This document shows positions 14,364 through 16,676 of a stretch of DNA of 16,676 bases, one piece after another. The stretch spans positions 1-16,676 of the forward strand of contig NZ_CALPCM010000047.1 of assembly GCF_943193015.1 (NCBI RefSeq), given 5' to 3'. The position numbers and the translations under genes were made by a program. Below the pieces are notes generated by a model. That model did no database searches, was not told the origin of the DNA, and saw only the letters and a program-made list of their open reading frames with translations. Source of the stretch: Hominisplanchenecus_A murintestinalis. Lineage in GTDB: Bacteria > Bacillota > Clostridia > Lachnospirales > Lachnospiraceae. Each line of letters begins with the position of its first letter. Positions within the stretch are counted from its first letter, which is position 1.

Positions 14364-14539
14364 TGTTAAAAGTCAGGCTTATGGGAACGAAGAACGATAT
14401 TAAGTGGTTCGGGAAGATTTTACAGCGTAACCCGAAAATCGAGGTGACGGAGTTTTCCGATATGTTCCCAAACAAAGGGACAAAGAAATATTACAGGACT
14501 TATGTGGAAGTCAGGAAAAGCAACGTAAAAGAAAATTAG
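14363..14539 (+). CDS. Small DUF3970-like protein, 58 aa
   Basis: The reading frame starts at the ATG in TGATG (overlap with the upstream stop) and ends with TAG. The product is small and basic: MLKVRLMGTKNDIKWFGKIL, then NPKIEVTEFSDMFPNKG, then KYYRTYVEVR. The N-terminal MGTKNDIKWF pattern is typical of DUF3970 (YvzF-like) proteins found on Firmicutes mobile elements. The predicted pattern is beta-alpha-beta-beta. Function is unknown. It lies in an operon with the DUF6075-like gene before it and parA 21 nt after it. Its shortness makes it easy to miss in annotation. Confidence 0.75.
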   Translation: MLKVRLMGTKNDIKWFGKILQRNPKIEVTEFSDMFPNKGTKKYYRTYVEVRKSNVKEN

Positions 14540-14560
14540 TAGAAGCAAAGGAGAATTATC

Positions 14561-15400
14561 ATGTGTAAAATAATCGCAATCGCAAACCAGAAAGGCGGTG
14601 TGGGCAAGACCACCACTACAAGCAATTTAGGCATAGGACTTGCAAAACAGGGAAAGAAAGTGCTTTTGATTGATGCGGACGCACAGGGCAGTCTGACCGC
14701 AAGTTTAGGCTTTACAGAGCCGGACAGTCTGGAAGTCACGCTTGCAACCATTATGGGGAACTTAATCAATGACGGGGAAGTAGAGCCGGGAGAAGGCATT
14801 CTCCACCATGAGGAAGGGATAGACCTTATGCCGGGGAACATTGAACTTTCCGGTCTGGAAGTTTCCCTTGTGAATGTTATGAGCCGGGAAACGGTACTCC
14901 GGTCATACATAGAGATTGTCCGGGAGAATTACGATTATATCTTGATTGATTGTATGCCTTCCCTCGGTATGATTACCATAAATGCCTTTGCCAGCGCCGA
15001 CAGCATCTTGATACCCGTACAGGCGGCATATCTGCCCGTCAAAGGCTTGCAGCAGCTTATTAAGACAGTCGGCAAGGTAAAGCGGCAGATTAACCCGAAA
15101 CTGGAGATTGAGGGGATTCTGCTTACAATGGTAGACAGCCGGACGAATTACGCAAAGGACATCAGCGCCATGCTGAAGGAGGCATACGGAAGCCGGGTGA
15201 GGATATTTGCCAATGTCATTCCCATTTCCGTCCGGGCGGCGGAGATTTCAGCGGAGGGTGTCAGCATCTACAAGCATGATCCAAAGGGGAAAGTAGCGTC
15301 AGCCTATGATTCTCTGACAAAGGAGGTAATCACCTCTGCTCGTCAGGGTGACTCGCACTTTGCTCCGCAAAGCAAGGAGGTGAGCGCAGATGGGCAGTAA
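14561..15400 (+). CDS. parA: ParA-type partition ATPase (Soj family)
   Basis: The 279-aa protein is a ParA/MinD-class ATPase that moves ParB-bound DNA and keeps a plasmid-like form in dividing cells. KGGVGKTT (residues 11-18) is the deviant Walker A with the signature first lysine. LIDADAQGS (36-44) holds the A' aspartate, and YILIDCMPSLG is the Walker B region. PVQAAYLPVKG follows as in Soj. There is no N-terminal helix-turn-helix, so it is the short Soj-like form. AAAGGAG lies about 8 nt before the ATG. The 3' end overlaps parB by 11 bases. In ICEs such genes help retain the excised circle. Confidence 0.93.
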   Translation: MCKIIAIANQKGGVGKTTTTSNLGIGLAKQGKKVLLIDADAQGSLTASLGFTEPDSLEVTLATIMGNLINDGEVEPGEGILHHEEGIDLMPGNIELSGLEVSLVNVMSRETVLRSYIEIVRENYDYILIDCMPSLGMITINAFASADSILIPVQAAYLPVKGLQQLIKTVGKVKRQINPKLEIEGILLTMVDSRTNYAKDISAMLKEAYGSRVRIFANVIPISVRAAEISAEGVSIYKHDPKGKVASAYDSLTKEVITSARQGDSHFAPQSKEVSADGQ

Positions 15401-16280
15401 CGCAAAACCAAGAAGCGCATCAAAGGTTGCTCTGGAAAGTTTTGATGATTTGTTCGGCGGGAGTGCTGCACAGGAAAGCGGCGTTGAACAGATTATCAAT
15501 GCGCCGCTGGCAGAGCTTTATACGTTCAAAGACCACCCTTTCCGGGTGGAGGACGATGAGAAGATGGAGGAAACAACGGAGAGTATCCGGCAGTACGGGG
15601 TGCTTGTGCCGGGAATTGCAAGACCGAGGGCGGGCGGCGGCTATGAAATCATAGCCGGACACCGCCGCAAGCGTGGCTCGGAGCTTGCCGGAAAGACGGA
15701 GATGCCTGTGGTTGTCCGCAACTACACCGATGATGAAGCTACGATAATCATGGTGGATTCCAATATCCAGAGGGAAGATATTTTACCGAGTGAGAAGGCG
15801 AGAGCCTACAAGATGAAATATGAAGCCATGAAGCATCAGGGGAAGAAGTCAGGAAGAAACACACTGGATGAGGTCGGGGAAGCTGCCGGGGAGAACGCTA
15901 AAAAAGTACAGCGGTATATCTGGCTTTCCCGGCTGTCTGATGAACTTCTTACTATGGTGGACGGTAAAAAACTCGGTTTCTCACAGGGAGTTGACATTTC
16001 CTTTCTGGCGGAGGAAGCGCAGCAGTGGGTGCAGGCAGTCATAGAGGAAAAAGGCTGTAACGTCAGCATGGCGCAGTCGGCAAAAATCAAGGAATATGGC
16101 AAGACCGGGGAGCTTACCCTTGCAATGGTGCGCCTGATACTGACGGAGGAAAAGCCGAAGGAACGGAAGGTAACACTGAAAGCGGACAAAATCAGCGAAT
16201 ATTTTGCGGAGGACTGCAGCAGTGAGGAAATAGAGGGCATCATCATTCAGCTATTGGATGAATGGAAGAAAAGACAATAG
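15390..16280 (+). CDS. parB: ParB/Spo0J-type partition protein
   Basis: The 296-aa protein binds centromere-like sites and works with ParA. The N-terminal ParB domain is at about 30-130: PLAELYTFKDHPFRV, then ESIRQYGVLVPGIARP, then the CTP-binding arginine motif in EIIAGHRRKRGSELAG, then MVDSNIQREDILPSEKARAY. A helix-turn-helix part follows (residues about 150-180, ENAKKVQRYIWLSRL). The C-terminus (about 255-296) is acidic and may be the dimerisation domain. GGAGGTG at 15376-15382 gives 7-nt spacing to the ATG. No canonical parS is visible nearby, which fits an element-specific ParB with its own site. Confidence 0.92.
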   Translation: MGSNAKPRSASKVALESFDDLFGGSAAQESGVEQIINAPLAELYTFKDHPFRVEDDEKMEETTESIRQYGVLVPGIARPRAGGGYEIIAGHRRKRGSELAGKTEMPVVVRNYTDDEATIIMVDSNIQREDILPSEKARAYKMKYEAMKHQGKKSGRNTLDEVGEAAGENAKKVQRYIWLSRLSDELLTMVDGKKLGFSQGVDISFLAEEAQQWVQAVIEEKGCNVSMAQSAKIKEYGKTGELTLAMVRLILTEEKPKERKVTLKADKISEYFAEDCSSEEIEGIIIQLLDEWKKRQ

Positions 16281-16297
16281 AGGGGAGGTGCATCAGC

Positions 16298-16505
16298 GTG
16301 GATGGCACAATAAAATTTGACTATTATTATGGCATCGAAGCGGAACAGTTTTCTTTTTACCGAGTTCCGAGGCTGCTGATAAAAGACGCAAGGTTTAAAG
16401 AGTTGTCCAGCGATGCAAAGCTCCTTTATGGTCTGATGCTTGACAGGCTGGCATTGTCAATCAAGAATGGCTGGCTTGACGAGGAAAACAGGGTGTATAT
16501 CCATT
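16298..16505 (+). pseudogene. repA: Replication initiator (RepA N-terminal type), broken by an IS
   Basis: About 68 residues match the start of plasmid/ICE RepA initiators: DGTIKFDYYYGIEAEQFSFY, then RVPRLLIKDARF, ELSSDAKLLYGLMLDRLALS and NGWLDEENRVYI. After this, RepA proteins go on with the rest of the winged-helix domain, but here the sequence turns into insertion-sequence DNA and the frame ends at 16648. The GTG at 16298 has GGGAGGTG (16283-16290) at 7-nt spacing; the in-frame ATG at 16262, inside the parB end, has no ribosome site, so GTG is preferred. The break lies between 16,500 and 16,510. The gene cannot give a whole initiator unless the IS leaves. Confidence 0.8.
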
Positions 16506-16676
16506 TGAGATGGTCAAGCTTTTTTGTAACACTTACAAGGAAAAGTTTTGACATAATCATTCCTGCATTCTTTTTTCAAATGGTGTCATATATCCATTTG
16601 ATGAATGTGGGCGGATATGATTGTAATACACATATACATAATCCATAGTTGCATTATTTAGTTCTTCGTCTGTTGA
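16505..16676 (-). mobile_element. IS3-family insertion sequence (partial), inserted in repA
   Basis: From about 16505 the sequence is non-RepA. It codes on the minus strand for the C-terminus of an IS3-family transposase. The end near repA probably begins with TG at 16506, as IS3 ends do. It holds an imperfect inverted repeat GTCAA (16513-16517)/TTGAC (16548-16552) with inner TTGTAA/TTACAA, a likely transposase terminator. The other IS end is outside the window. Confidence 0.75.
16557..16676 (-). CDS. IS3-family transposase OrfB, C-terminal 39 residues
   Basis: Read on the minus strand from the window edge to TGA (16557-16559), 39 codons are open. They contain YYNHIRPHSSNGYMTPFEKR, the highly conserved end of the DDE integrase core of IS3-type OrfB proteins (YN..RPH, then the Y.TP.E motif). 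The catalytic Asp/Asp/Glu would lie upstream, beyond the window. The orientation is opposite to repA. Which IS3 subgroup it belongs to cannot be told from this end. Confidence 0.85.
   Translation of the reverse strand, partial: STDEELNNATMDYVYVYYNHIRPHSSNGYMTPFEKRMQE

Larger units (their letters stand above)
13558..16676. mobile_element. Left part of an integrative conjugative element inserted in spmA
   Basis: From the point where spmA breaks off, the DNA changes to a structured non-coding end of about 340 bp, then DUF6075-like, DUF3970-like, parA, parB and repA genes, all reading inward from the junction. This set is typical of ICEs and large plasmids of Lachnospiraceae. Insertion inside a chromosomal gene favours an ICE. 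The recombinase and conjugation genes are not in the window. The exact junction lies at or just before the TGA at 13558. Confidence 0.75.

Noticed and set aside
16262..16297. ATG 16262 as repA start
   Set aside because: It lies inside parB without a ribosome site; GTG 16298 follows GGGAGGTG at a good distance.
1..16676. CRISPR array or complete rRNA/tRNA operon
   Set aside because: No regularly spaced repeats, rRNA stretches or complete tRNA fold were seen on either strand.

Overview
The window looks like a piece of a Lachnospiraceae-type gut Firmicute (Clostridia) chromosome. Three things point there: a gene order matching the yaaO-holB-yaaT-yabB-yabC block of Bacillus, sporulation-linked genes (ricT, spmA), and a very large secreted protein with M60 peptidase, CBM32-like, NPCBM-like, Big_2 and BspA-type leucine-rich modules, as found in mucus-associated Lachnospiraceae. 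Base and codon use changes visibly twice. Positions 1 to about 2,700 and about 14,500 to 16,500 are rich in G/C-ending codons, and the middle is AT-rich.

Region A (1 to about 2,698) is the end of an integrated phage-like element. It holds an extended -10 promoter, two hairpins, a scaffold gene, a major capsid gene and a sigma-70-family gene. It ends at a 44-nt 3' fragment of a tRNA-Lys(UUU), the expected right-hand attachment site. No terminase, portal, connector, tail or lysis gene lies between the capsid gene and the att site, so this is either a remnant or a compact capsid-carrying satellite.

Region B (about 2,743 to 13,557) is host chromosome. It holds an Orn/Lys/Arg decarboxylase, then a tight operon of holB (clamp-loader delta'), ricT (RicA-F-T complex) and trmN6 (tRNA methylation), then a palindromic intergenic repeat and rsmI (16S rRNA 2'-O-methylation). 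Next come the 1.5-kaa M60 glycoprotein peptidase gene with its own promoter and terminator, and spmA. The spmA gene stops abruptly after about 112 codons, inside the conserved GWAATPAGL motif.

Region C (about 13,558 to 16,676) is a second element that has entered spmA. It holds a 340-bp structured end region, a DUF6075-like gene, a 58-aa DUF3970-like gene, parA, parB and the start of a replication initiator (repA). RepA is itself broken by an IS3-family insertion whose transposase runs leftward off the window. The content fits an integrative conjugative element with a plasmid-like partition and replication module.

The points most worth following are the interruption of a sporulation gene by a mobile element (possible regulated excision), the capsid-scaffold-sigma cassette with a possible small RNA beside an att site, and the M60 gene whose signal-peptide frame has a Shine-Dalgarno sequence but no usable start codon. 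All function calls come from reading motifs by eye; no database search was run.
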